From Pirellulales bacterium (lineage in GTDB: Bacteria > Planctomycetota > Planctomycetia > Pirellulales > JADZDJ01): a stretch of 42,506 nt of DNA. The stretch covers positions 1 through 42,506 of the forward strand of contig DASRSD010000004.1 of the NCBI GenBank assembly GCA_035656635.1, written 5' to 3'. The notes under the pieces were generated by a model. That model was not told the origin of the DNA and did no database searches. It worked only from the letters and a program-made list of their open reading frames with translations. Within the stretch, counting starts at the first letter, position 1; each line of letters opens with the position of its first letter. The translations under genes were made by a program, and so were the position numbers. Positions 8,517-18,300 of this stretch are shown here, piece by piece.

Positions 8517-10913
8517 ATGCGCTCTGCACTCATTGGTCTTGGATTGTTGGCGGCTGCGGGCCTGCTCATTACGACCGTGGTTCACGGGCAGGTTAATCAA
8601 GCCACAGAAGCCACTGCGACTCGCTACGCAACGTGGGAAACGAGCAGCGCCGACAACCGCGACGCATCGGTCGTGCCTGCCCAGGCCACCGATCCCTTCA
8701 GCGTGGCGCGCAAAACACAAGACATCAATTTCGGTTCCCCACCGGTTTCCAGTAGTAATAACGCGCCGCCATTTAACCCAGCGACCAGCAATGGACAGAC
8801 CGATTCCAACGCCACGGGGAATGACGGCAGGCAGCCCCTGGGACGTTCCGGCGTGCAATCGATTTTCCCCAATGCGTCGGCCAACCAAAATTCTGGGCCG
8901 GCCAAAAACCATCCCGTAAACGATTCCAACGACGTCACCACCTCCGGCCCGCTCAGATCGCTGCAGCAGCGATTGACGGCGGTCCGCAAATCGCCGGCGC
9001 CCGGCGCTGCTCCGGCAGCCGACATGCATCCGCCGGTGGTCGAAATTCCTAAGTATTCTCAAGCGTCATTGCCAAGTGCCGCGCCGGTCGTGGGTGCTCC
9101 TGCAAACGTCATCCCGCATGCCAAAACGGCTGGAATTGTAGAGAATGCCACGGCGCCAAACTTGCCCGATATCCATACCGTTGCGCCATCGACCAGCATC
9201 GACGAGTTTTCCCGTGGAGAAGTTTCCACGCCGAAGGGCAGCGAAGCGCTGGTCTCGGTGGCAGTAACGCCGGCCGGGCCGGTTGTTAGCGAGCCGACAA
9301 TCATAGGACGACGCGTGCCGTCGCTCGGCGCAAATTCGGCCAACGTAACCAACCCGAGCGATATGGCCAGTGCTCCGGAAATTGCCTCGCGGGTTACCGC
9401 GCCGAATCGCCCGCTGAGCATGCCGCAAGAGAACGTGCTGTTCTCTCAACAAAATCCCATTCTGGCCGTGGAGACGATTGGCCCCAAAAGCATTTCGGTC
9501 GGCAAGGAAGCAACCTATTGCGTGGCCATCAGCAATGCGGGTGAAATGATTGCTCAAAGCGTGACGGTTTCGGTCAAAACGCCGGAATGGTCGGAAATTT
9601 TGGGAACGAAGACGACCACGGGCGAAACTTTGGCGGCTTCGGAACATCGCGGCGAGCCCTTAATTTGGCGTTTGCCGCGGTTAGAGCCGCACAGCAAGGA
9701 ACAATTGATTATTCGCCTGGTGCCGCGCGAAAGCCGGGCCTTCGACCTGGCCGTGCAATGGGCCTGCGCTCCCGCCGCCTCACAGGCCGTGGTCGAGGTG
9801 AAGGAGCCCAAAATTGCGATGGTGCTGGATGGTCCGTCCGAAATTCTGTACGGGCAAACCAAGCTCTACAAACTGACGTTGAGCAATCCGGGTACCGGCG
9901 ACGCGGAAAACGTGGAGCTGCTATTGGCGCCTGTCGATGGCGGCCCCGGTGCGCCCACGCGCCAGGAAATCGGTTTAATTCGCGCCGGCGAAAGCAAGCC
10001 AGTTGAAGTGGAACTTTCCGCGCGGCAGGCGGGCAAGCTGTCGGTCAAAGCTACGGCCATTGCCGATGGAAATTTGCGGGCCGAGGTGGCGGAGGATGTG
10101 CTTGTTCGCCGCGCCAGCTTAAAAGCCGCTGTCAACGGACCGGAAGTTAAATTCGCCGGCACGCCTGCGAATTACAATGTCGTGGTGTCTAACCCCGGCA
10201 ACGCCACCAGCGAAAACATTATGGTGGCGGCCGTCTTGCCGCCGGGAGCCAAATACTTGTCGAGCCCGGGCGGGCAGTTTATCGAAGCGGAAAACAAGGT
10301 GGCTTGGAACTTGCCCAGCCTGCGCGCCGGCGCCGAGCAGGAATTGCAATTCTCCTGCTTGCTGTCGAACCCTGGCGTCAACCGGATGCAAGTGCTGAGC
10401 ACCGCCTCCAACGATTTGTATGACAACGCCGCCACGGCCACCAACGTGGAAGCTTTGGCCGATCTAAAATTGGAAGTGAACGATCCGCCGGGTCCGTTGG
10501 CCGTGGGCGAAGAAATGGTGTACGAAGTGCATATCCGCAACCGCGGGAGCAAGGCCGCCGAAAACGTCGACGTGGCCGGCTTCTTCTCCAGCGGCATCGA
10601 GCCCATCAAGGCGCAAGGCGGGCAGCACGAACTTTCGTCGGGCCAAGTGGTGTTCCAGCCCATTGCCTCAATTTCCGCGGGATCGGAAGTTGTGCTGAAA
10701 ATTACCGCCCGTGCCGATCAGCCGGGCAACCATGTGTTCCGTGCCGAAGTGAATTGCCCATCGATGGGCGCCAAGCTGGCCTCCGAAGAGACCACCTTGT
10801 TCTACGGCGACGGCCAAACACCGACCGAGCGCGTTGCCGCACGGCCCACCGCCCCTGCCGGTTCCAACACGATTCCGCCGGCCGGCACTCCGACGCCGGC
10901 TGTTCCGCGATAA
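8517..10913 (+). CDS. Exported DUF11/CARDB-like repeat protein
   Basis: This is a 798-residue protein. It has a signal peptide (about 1-24, ending VVHG), a low-complexity Ser/Pro/Ala-rich linker (about 25-305), and then roughly four Ig-like modules of the DUF11 or conserved-repeat kind. Recognisable blocks are VGKEATYCVAISNAGEMIAQSV, LYGQTKLYKLTLSNPGTGDAENV, FAGTPANYNVVVSNPGNATSEN and VGEEMVYEVHIRNRGSKAAENV. Such modules are structural parts of surface proteins. No enzymatic motif and no C-terminal anchor are visible; the end is Pro/Thr-rich. GAGGA lies about 11 bases before the ATG. The gene follows the nuclease by 219 bases on the same strand and ends in a strong terminator, so it closes that transcription unit. 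Confidence 0.85.
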   Translation: MRSALIGLGLLAAAGLLITTVVHGQVNQATEATATRYATWETSSADNRDASVVPAQATDPFSVARKTQDINFGSPPVSSSNNAPPFNPATSNGQTDSNATGNDGRQPLGRSGVQSIFPNASANQNSGPAKNHPVNDSNDVTTSGPLRSLQQRLTAVRKSPAPGAAPAADMHPPVVEIPKYSQASLPSAAPVVGAPANVIPHAKTAGIVENATAPNLPDIHTVAPSTSIDEFSRGEVSTPKGSEALVSVAVTPAGPVVSEPTIIGRRVPSLGANSANVTNPSDMASAPEIASRVTAPNRPLSMPQENVLFSQQNPILAVETIGPKSISVGKEATYCVAISNAGEMIAQSVTVSVKTPEWSEILGTKTTTGETLAASEHRGEPLIWRLPRLEPHSKEQLIIRLVPRESRAFDLAVQWACAPAASQAVVEVKEPKIAMVLDGPSEILYGQTKLYKLTLSNPGTGDAENVELLLAPVDGGPGAPTRQEIGLIRAGESKPVEVELSARQAGKLSVKATAIADGNLRAEVAEDVLVRRASLKAAVNGPEVKFAGTPANYNVVVSNPGNATSENIMVAAVLPPGAKYLSSPGGQFIEAENKVAWNLPSLRAGAEQELQFSCLLSNPGVNRMQVLSTASNDLYDNAATATNVEALADLKLEVNDPPGPLAVGEEMVYEVHIRNRGSKAAENVDVAGFFSSGIEPIKAQGGQHELSSGQVVFQPIASISAGSEVVLKITARADQPGNHVFRAEVNCPSMGAKLASEETTLFYGDGQTPTERVAARPTAPAGSNTIPPAGTPTPAVPR

Positions 10914-10937
10914 AAGAATTTCCGACGAGCTAATTTC

Positions 10938-10970
10938 CGCCCAGGAGTTTTTCGCTCCTGGGCGTTTTTG
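10938..10970 (+). terminator. Rho-independent terminator after the DUF11-repeat gene
   Basis: A perfect 10-base stem (CGCCCAGGAG at 10938-10947 with CTCCTGGGCG at 10955-10964) has a 7-base loop and is followed by TTTTT. It lies 25 bases beyond the stop codon. Confidence 0.92.
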
Positions 10971-11011
10971 TTGGAAAAATCACGCTCGCGGGCCGTTCTT
11001 GGGGCGATCGG

Positions 11012-11039
11012 TTGCACCCTCTGCAATTCTAAGTAAGAT
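11012..11039 (+). promoter_or_regulatory. Possible promoter of the subtilisin-like protease gene
   Basis: TTGCAC (11012-11017), a 16-base spacer and TAAGAT (11034-11039) lie about 105 bases before the ATG and directly downstream of the terminator. The -35 resembles the TTGCAT of the other three promoters, but the TTTGC extension is absent. Confidence 0.35.
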
Positions 11040-11142
11040 AAACACTCATCATGCATGGGCGCATGGTTTGCTGGCTGTGAACAGAGATTGAGCGCAGGCG
11101 TTAGGCACCCTCACAGCATTAAGCAACTCGACTCGGCAGCTC

Positions 11143-13029
11143 ATGAAAATAACCGTGCGGTTCGCCTGCGCGCTGGGGGCGCTTTGCGCAGGCCATTGGA
11201 AATTGGCGCAGGCTGAAATCTACGATTTGGGCGGAACCAATCAGCCGTCGAAAAATGCCGTCGCTACGTTCGATGGCGTCAACACGCCCGGCTTTGTCAA
11301 CGACATTGTCGGGGCCCAGGCCTTCTACATGGCCGGCATTTTTGGCGAATATACCATCAGTGCAAACATCGAAGCCGGCGCCATTTGGGGTGGTCCCAAC
11401 GGGCATGAAGACCTGAGCCTTTCCACGTACGAATACACCGGGCAGGGCGCGCTGGGTGAAGTGGATCGGCATGCCACGTGGGTGGGCTCGGTGCTGGGGG
11501 GGCTGAATTACAACGAGTGGGTTTCGCAGGGAAATAACTTCATCAGCGAATTTGGCATGGCCCCGGCCACATTTCTGGCCTCGGGCGCCATTGCCACGCA
11601 GTGGGATGCTCCCGCGCCGAATCCGGACAACAGCATTCCCAGCTATTCCACCAGCTTCGAAACTTCGCAAGCGGCCATCTACACCACGTACAACCGATTC
11701 ACCAACACCAATACGGCGGTGAATCCGGCGATTAGTGCGCAATCCCCCATCCTAAGCCTGCCGGGGCTATCGGTAGGATTTAGTGGCACGGCCAATGTCA
11801 TCAACAGCAGTTGGGGATTTGAAGATCCGACGGGAACCGACGACATCACCAAGCTGATTGACGCGGTTGCCCGCAAATTTCCGAACACTACCATCGTGGT
11901 GGCGGCCGGCAATTTTCCCAATCCGCCTACGCCCGCCAACAGCGTGACCGGGCCGGCCTCGGGCTACAACACAATTTCGGTCGGCGCAACGCAAAATAAT
12001 TTAACGCTTTCCGATTTCACCCAAGTGGCCGATTTCAGCGGTCGCGGCCCGGAAGATTATGCCGACCCGGTGCACGGAACCATTCCCGGGGTGCGGGCGG
12101 CGGTGGATATTGTCGCGCCGGGCACCTCAATTTTTGCGGCTTATTACGGCGGACAAAGCGGGGGCAACGGGCCGACGCTTCCCAATCCCGATCCGCCCAA
12201 TCTGGCGAACAATTTGTACAACTATCCGCTGGCCGGCACCAGCTTCGCCGCGCCCATTGTCAGTGGCGGCGTGGCCCTGATGAACAGCCTGGCCATCCAG
12301 ATTGCTGGCGGATACACGTACAACGGAATCATCGTCAATTCGTTCCCTTCCACTTCGCAAGATGCGCGGGTGATGAAAGCGGTGCTGATGAACTCGGCCG
12401 ATAAATTGCCCGGCTGGGACAACGGCCAGCATTTTGATCCGCAATTGGGCCGCGTAATTACCACGCAATCGCTCGATTGGGCGCAAGGGGCGGGGCAAAT
12501 CAACTTATCGCGTGCCTTTTTGCAGTACATCGATCCCAATGGCACGCACGACGTGCCCGGCACCGGCGGCGGCAATGTGGCTAAAGTGGGTTGGGATTTG
12601 GGTGCCCTGACGCTGGGCAACCATAACGATTACGCTATTACCAATCCGCTGCAAGGCGGCACGTATTTAGATGTCACGCTGACCTGGTTCCGCGACCGGA
12701 GCGTAGACGACGTGAACGAGGTGGGAACCGACGACGGCCAGGCCAACCTGGATTTGCAAATTTGGAACAGCACGTTCACCAATTTGCTGGCTTCTTCGGA
12801 AAGCGCCTATAACACCTCGGAGGAATTGCACTTCGACTTGCCTGCCGACGGCCAGTACGGCCTCCGGGTGTTGTATCTGGATCAGATTTTTGGCACGCCT
12901 CAAGACGAAACTTACGGTCTGGCGTGGGACGAATTCTCTCCCGTGCCGGAACCGAGCTCGCTGCTGTTGGCTTTCGGCTGCTTCGTCGCCTGCTTGGCCC
13001 AGCGAGGGAAATACCGTCGGCGTGTTTGA
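11143..13029 (+). CDS. Subtilisin-like (S8) serine protease with PEP-CTERM tail
   Basis: This is a 628-residue exported protein. The signal peptide ends near LAQA|EIYDL (residue 24). An S8 domain follows: the His block is DRHATWVGSVLGG (H110), the oxyanion Asn block IVVAAGNFPNP (N257), and the Ser block LAGTSFAAPIVSGG (S367). The strand that normally carries the catalytic Asp (as in VIDTG) reads SANIEAGAIW, with Glu77 in that place. A beta-sandwich P-domain-like region follows (about 500-600), and the tail is a PEP-CTERM signal (VPEPSSLLLAFGC, hydrophobic helix, KYRRRV). The predicted product is a surface-retained or released protease. The ATG has no strong Shine-Dalgarno. Activity is uncertain because of the Asp-to-Glu change. 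Confidence 0.9.
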   Translation: MKITVRFACALGALCAGHWKLAQAEIYDLGGTNQPSKNAVATFDGVNTPGFVNDIVGAQAFYMAGIFGEYTISANIEAGAIWGGPNGHEDLSLSTYEYTGQGALGEVDRHATWVGSVLGGLNYNEWVSQGNNFISEFGMAPATFLASGAIATQWDAPAPNPDNSIPSYSTSFETSQAAIYTTYNRFTNTNTAVNPAISAQSPILSLPGLSVGFSGTANVINSSWGFEDPTGTDDITKLIDAVARKFPNTTIVVAAGNFPNPPTPANSVTGPASGYNTISVGATQNNLTLSDFTQVADFSGRGPEDYADPVHGTIPGVRAAVDIVAPGTSIFAAYYGGQSGGNGPTLPNPDPPNLANNLYNYPLAGTSFAAPIVSGGVALMNSLAIQIAGGYTYNGIIVNSFPSTSQDARVMKAVLMNSADKLPGWDNGQHFDPQLGRVITTQSLDWAQGAGQINLSRAFLQYIDPNGTHDVPGTGGGNVAKVGWDLGALTLGNHNDYAITNPLQGGTYLDVTLTWFRDRSVDDVNEVGTDDGQANLDLQIWNSTFTNLLASSESAYNTSEELHFDLPADGQYGLRVLYLDQIFGTPQDETYGLAWDEFSPVPEPSSLLLAFGCFVACLAQRGKYRRRV

Positions 13030-13124
13030 AGCGGATGTCTCTTGCAAAGACGTAGATTTCGCCTGCCCGTCGGTTGCCCTACTAAGGGAGGAGGCTGCAA
13101 CTGAGATTTCAAAAAATCGCGAAA

Positions 13125-13157
13125 TTTGCTTGCATTCGGCGTCCCCCCCATTATAAT
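13125..13157 (+). promoter_or_regulatory. Promoter of the LEPR-XLL gene (TTTGCTTGCATT class)
   Basis: TTTGCTTGCATT (13125-13136) includes TTGCAT (13130-13135); a 16-base spacer leads to a perfect TATAAT (13152-13157). The block matches the two DUF1559 promoters exactly over 12 bases. The leader to the ATG is about 160 bases. Confidence 0.6.
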
Positions 13158-13322
13158 CAGCGACACATTTGGTCTGGCGGTGCAATTCTGCGCAGTGGAA
13201 GAGGCAAGTACGAGCTGTTCTCGGTGACGCGCTGGCGGCTGTTGACGGAGCCGCGCTGGTCGTTTGCCTAAGACTCTCATCCACAAGTTCGATGGTACAC
13301 AAGCTCTGGGAGAATCAACATC

Positions 13323-14936
13323 ATGATCAGCAAACACCGAAGAAAAAAATTCAATGATAGTAACTTGCGCAGATTGCGATTTGAATCGCTGGAACCGCGC
13401 CGGGTGTTGGATGGAATTGTGACGGTAGCGGTCAATGGCGCCGGCCAGTTGGTATTGATCGGCGACACGGCCAACAACCAGGTGCAGGTGAATTATGGCA
13501 GCACGCCGGGCACTTTTTTTGTCGCCAGCGTCGGAGGAACTCTCCTCACCGATGGCGGAACGCCGAGCACTGCGACGCTCACAGAAACAGGAGCAACGGG
13601 GGGCATTGTTGTTCGTCTCGGCGCAGGCGCAACCAAATCGTTTGAATTTGGCGATAATCCGCCGGCCGCGCCTCCTAGCCCACTTTGGGAGGTGCCGACC
13701 ATTAACATTCTTAACGCAGCGGGCACCGAGACGAATACCATTAACAACGTTTTGCTTGACACGCTGACGACAAACATGGCGCCAACTGGTGCGACGCAAG
13801 TATTGTCGGTTTTAAGCACTCACGTTCTCGGCTTGACCACCGTTAACAACACGGGTGGCGTCGGCGGCAATACCATGACGACGATCGATGGCACCGCCTC
13901 GAAAACGGCCTTGGATGGCGGCTTGCTGGTGACAAATCCCAACGCCAATAATATTTTCATGACGACAGGGAGCGTATCGATTGGCGCCGCGCTGTTTCCC
14001 ACCCCCCTTCCCCCACCGGTGCCTGCTCCGGCTTTGCCGCCAGTGCTTGAGATATTAAACGGAACGGCGGGAGCCACAACCAGAGGAAGCTCGACCGTAT
14101 TCACGGGCAATGCGACAATTTATGGCAGTGTCATAGTTACTGGCCAAGCGCACCCGCTGACCATTCCCCCGACACAGGACATCGTCAAATTCATTGGCTC
14201 AACGGTTTACGGTGGAGTGACAGTGACTGATTTGGGCGGGACAACCTCCGTATCGGTGACCAGCAGTACCATTGGCGCACAGTTGACAAATACCGCAGCT
14301 GCGGGCGGGGCGCTAGTAATTAACAACAATACCGCACCAGGCGCCGCGGCCGGCTTTGCGGCAGTGACCATCAGCGGCGCTTCCAACATTCCCTGGGGAG
14401 TGTTCGTCAATGATGGTGCTGCTACGGGAGCCAGCGCCGGGAGTTTGACGACCATTACCGGTGGTACAATTGGCACTCGCCTTGGCACAAATCCGGTCCC
14501 CGGGTTTGCGACCCTAGGAGATGCATTGACCGTCTTGGGTGAAAATGCTGGGCTAAATAACTTTACGATGACTGGCACGACGCTGGGCGGAGTGGTGAAT
14601 TTCGTCGGCGCCGGCTTAACGCCCACGCCGGGAGTTAATTTCGTCACGATTTCGAACTCCACGATGGCCGGGTTGATATTTGGGACCGCGCTAGGCAGCG
14701 CGGGGGGCAACAACGTGACGCTGACCAGCGACACCATTCAGCAGACGTTCAGCATCATTTTCGGCAACGGCTCGAATAACTTGACCCTGGCTGGAACCAT
14801 GGTGTTGCCGAACGAGTTGACGGGAATTTCCAGCATTATTGGCATCGGCGGGGTCGACTTTTTGTCGAACCAGGCCGGCGTGCCTTTGATGATTCAGGGC
14901 GATTTTGTCACCAGCTCGATTGCGATTGGACCATAG
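13323..14936 (+). CDS. LEPR-XLL domain surface protein of unknown function
   Basis: This is a 537-residue protein with a basic N-terminus carrying a textbook LEPR-XLL motif (LRRLRFESLEPRRVLDG, about 14-30), a hallmark of very large exported planctomycete proteins. The rest is rich in Gly, Thr, Asn, Val and Ile, with recurring short strands such as NNFTMTGTTLGGVVNF, NFVTISNSTMAGLIFGT and NNVTLTSDTIQQTFSIIFG. These suggest a right-handed beta-helix or similar repetitive beta-fold. No catalytic motif and no C-terminal sorting tail are seen. The start is ATG 13323, with GGGAG about 10 bases upstream. It has its own promoter, and the giant repeat gene follows 381 bases downstream. Confidence 0.82.
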   Translation: MISKHRRKKFNDSNLRRLRFESLEPRRVLDGIVTVAVNGAGQLVLIGDTANNQVQVNYGSTPGTFFVASVGGTLLTDGGTPSTATLTETGATGGIVVRLGAGATKSFEFGDNPPAAPPSPLWEVPTINILNAAGTETNTINNVLLDTLTTNMAPTGATQVLSVLSTHVLGLTTVNNTGGVGGNTMTTIDGTASKTALDGGLLVTNPNANNIFMTTGSVSIGAALFPTPLPPPVPAPALPPVLEILNGTAGATTRGSSTVFTGNATIYGSVIVTGQAHPLTIPPTQDIVKFIGSTVYGGVTVTDLGGTTSVSVTSSTIGAQLTNTAAAGGALVINNNTAPGAAAGFAAVTISGASNIPWGVFVNDGAATGASAGSLTTITGGTIGTRLGTNPVPGFATLGDALTVLGENAGLNNFTMTGTTLGGVVNFVGAGLTPTPGVNFVTISNSTMAGLIFGTALGSAGGNNVTLTSDTIQQTFSIIFGNGSNNLTLAGTMVLPNELTGISSIIGIGGVDFLSNQAGVPLMIQGDFVTSSIAIGP

Positions 14937-15317
14937 CCATTCCGGTCGTTTAATGAGCAATTGGGGTTAATCTTCAACCGTTCCGCTAAGGCGGAAGGCG
15001 GCGGTATGGCCCTGTTCTTATTGCCGGCTGCTTTTCAAACAAATTGCTCCCAATTAAGCTGGATGTGAGTTAAAATCGAGACCAGCCTGTTTTAATCCAC
15101 AGGCCTGTCCAAGTTTTCACTTCCAGCGCACTTGAAGAGTGAAAACGAAGATATCCGCTAGCGACCAGCGCCACGGACCTGCGAGGCATTTGATCCGGCC
15201 AGCCAATGGGTCATTCCAGCTTTACGAAGCTTGACGCCGGCAATGCCCGCGCTGCTTGAAGTTACACCTTAGACCATTTCACCAGACAGCAATCTGAGTC
15301 AATACGGGGACCAGCGT
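14937..15317. other. Intergenic region upstream of the giant gene, with hairpins
   Basis: There is no gene in these 381 bases. A small hairpin TTCCGC-TAAG-GCGGAA lies near 14986-15001. GCCTGT/ACAGGC pair across 15085-15105. A 9-base inverted repeat GTTTTCACT/AGTGAAAAC spans 15113-15146. The leader may be structured; no clear promoter could be assigned. Confidence 0.4.
15113..15146. repeat. Inverted repeat in the leader of the giant gene
   Basis: GTTTTCACT (15113-15121) and AGTGAAAAC (15138-15146) are perfectly complementary with a 16-base gap. This could be an RNA hairpin or a protein-binding site. No T-run follows, so it is not an ordinary terminator. Confidence 0.5.
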
Positions 15318-18300
15318 ATGGCTATTTCGCGCCGCTTGGGCAGAACGTATTTTGTGCCTTCCAGGAGGAACCGCAGCCGCCCACGAGTTCGGCAGGGCCA
15401 GCGCCGGCGAAAGGCCTGGCATCGACCGTGGTTTGAGTATTTGGAATCGCGCGCGTTACTGACCACGGTTGCCGTTCAGTTTCAGTATTTCAATAGCGGC
15501 GGCACACAGCAAGTTTCCTCGCTGACGGCGGGGCAGGATTACTTGCTCAAAGCTTTTGTCCAAGATGTCCGCAGCAGTCCGGCCGGCGTGGAAGAGGGTT
15601 GGCTCGATCTGAGCTTCAATTCCAGTTTGATTTCGGTGAACGGGGCGATTACGCATGGGGCTGATTTTAACGGTGGGAATGCTTCGGGAACCGCGGCTGC
15701 CGGCTCGCTGACCGATGTGGGCGGCGACAGCACCACGGACGTTCCGCCAGCGCAGCCGGCCGCCAGCGATTTGTTGTTTGTCGTGCCCATTCATGCCAGC
15801 GGTTCCGGAGGGCTAACGCTAACGCCCACGTTGTCTTCTGTTCAGACCAAGCAATTTACGATGTTTGGCCTGGGCTCCGCCGGAGTAGCGGTGCCCTTAA
15901 GCGATATTAGCTTTGCCGGCGGAAGCATTACCGTGAATCCTGCCGGACCGCAAGTGACGGCGGTTTCCTCCACCAAAGCCAGCGGAACGTATAGCGTGGG
16001 AGCGTCGATTCCCATCACCGTGACGTTCACAACCCCGGTCACCGTGACCGGCACGCCGCAATTAACGCTGAATGACACAGCGGTAGTGAATTACAGCAGC
16101 GGCAGCGGCACTAGCACGTTAACGTTTAACTACACGGTCGCGGCAGGCCAGAACGCTTCCGATTTGGATTACAACTCCACTTCGGCCTTGAGCCTGAACG
16201 GCGGCAGCATCAAGGATGCGTCGACGAATAACGCCATTCTCACGTTGCCGGCGACCGGCTCGGACGGTTTGGCGCAAGATAACCTGGTAATCGATACCGC
16301 CGGCCCCACGGTTTCCAGCGTGGCCACCACTGCCGCGGCGGGAAGCTATGGCGTGGCGGCAATTATTCCCATCACGGTGAAGTTTAACGAGCCGGTCACC
16401 GTTACCGGCACGCCGCAATTAACGTTGAACGATGGCGCAGTGGTCAATTATTCCAGCGGCAGCGGTGGCAGCACGTTGACGTTTAACTACACCGTCGCCG
16501 CGGGTCAGAACACGACCGACTTGGATTACGCTTCGATCTCCGCCTTGAGCCTCAACGGAGGCACGATCAAAGACTCCGCGGCGAATAGCGCTATCCTCTC
16601 ACTTCCGGCGACCGGGACGGATGGTTTAGCTCTGGACGGCATTCTTGTTGACACGACCAACCCTTCGATTTCCAGCGTATCAACAACTGCCCTTGCCGGA
16701 ACCTACGGCGTTGGCGCGAGTATTCCCGTGACGGTAACGTTCAGCGAACCGGTCTTGGTGACTGGCACGCCGCAATTGGCGCTGAATGCCGGCGGCGGCG
16801 CGGTGGCCAGTTACACCAGCGGCAGCGGCGGCAGCACATTGACGTTTACTTACCTTGTGGCCGCCGGCCAAAGCACTGCGGATTTGGATTACACTTCCAC
16901 ATCGGCCTTAAGCCTCAACAGCGGCTCCATCAAAGATGCCGTGGCAAACAATGCCGTGCTCACGCTTCCTGCAACCAATACCGACGGCCTGGCGCAAACT
17001 CACCTGGTTATCAATACGACCAGCCCGGCAATTACCAGCGTATCGACAACGGCTGTGGCTGGGAAGTATGGCGTGGGCGCAAGCATTCCCGTCACCATTA
17101 CTTTCTCTGAACCGGTGAATGTGACCGGCACGCCGCAGTTGACGCTGAATGACGCAGCAGTGGTGAATTACAGCAGCGGCAGCGGCGGCAGCACGTTAAC
17201 CTTTAACTACACGGTAGCAGCCGGCCAGAACACTTCCGATTTGGATTACAACTCCACCTCGGCGTTAAGCTTGAACGGCGGCACGATCAAAGATGCCTCG
17301 TCGAATAATGCCACACTCACGCTTCCGGCGACCGGCACGGATGGTTTAGCGCAGGTCGGTATCGTGATCGACACGAGTAGCCCGACCGTTTCCAGCGTCT
17401 CGACGACCACCTTAGCTGCTTCAACGCATCCAGCGGGCGATTCGATTCCAATTACCGTGACATTTAACGAGCCAGTGACCGTCACCGGTGTTCCGCAATT
17501 AACATTGAATGCCGGCAGTGGAGCAGTTGCCAGTTACACCAGCGGCAGCGGCGGCAGCACATTGACGTTTACTTACCTTGTAGCCGCCGGCCAGAGCACT
17601 GCCGATTTGGATTACCTTTCGACTTCCGCTTTGGGCCTCAACGGCGGCAGCATTACCGATACGGCGACGAACAACGCCGTGCTCACGCTTCCGGCCACCG
17701 GCACGGACGGCTTGGCGACAAAAAATATCGTGATTGCGGCCACCGTGGGTCCAATTGTCACTCAAGTTTCAACGTCGGCGCCGGCCGGTCTGTATGGCGC
17801 AACTCGGGTCATTCCCATTACCGTGGCGTTTAGCACGGCGGTCAGCGTTACTGGCACGCCGCAGTTGACGCTCAACGACGGGGCGGTGGTGAATTACGCC
17901 AGCGGCAGCGGCACCAATACGCTAACCTTCAATTACACCGTGGCCACGGGAGAGAACACCGCGCATTTGGATTATGCCTCCGCCACGGCGCTGGCGCTTA
18001 ATGGCGGCACGATTCAAGATTCGTCGGCTAATCCGGCCACGTTAACACTGCCCGGGCTAGGAACGACTGCTGATGGATTATTTGCCGCCAACATTGCGGT
18101 GAATACTATGTCGTCGTCCACGATTTATCGTTCTTCTCACACCCCGCATATTGTCGGCACGGTGAACGAACAAGGCGCCAGCCAAGTGTCGGTGGAAATT
18201 TCCGGAATCACCGACACCAATGTCGATTTCACGCTAAATGCCGACGTGCAGGGGAATAATTGGTCGATCGACGTGCCCGTGGGAAACTCGTTGGCCGACG

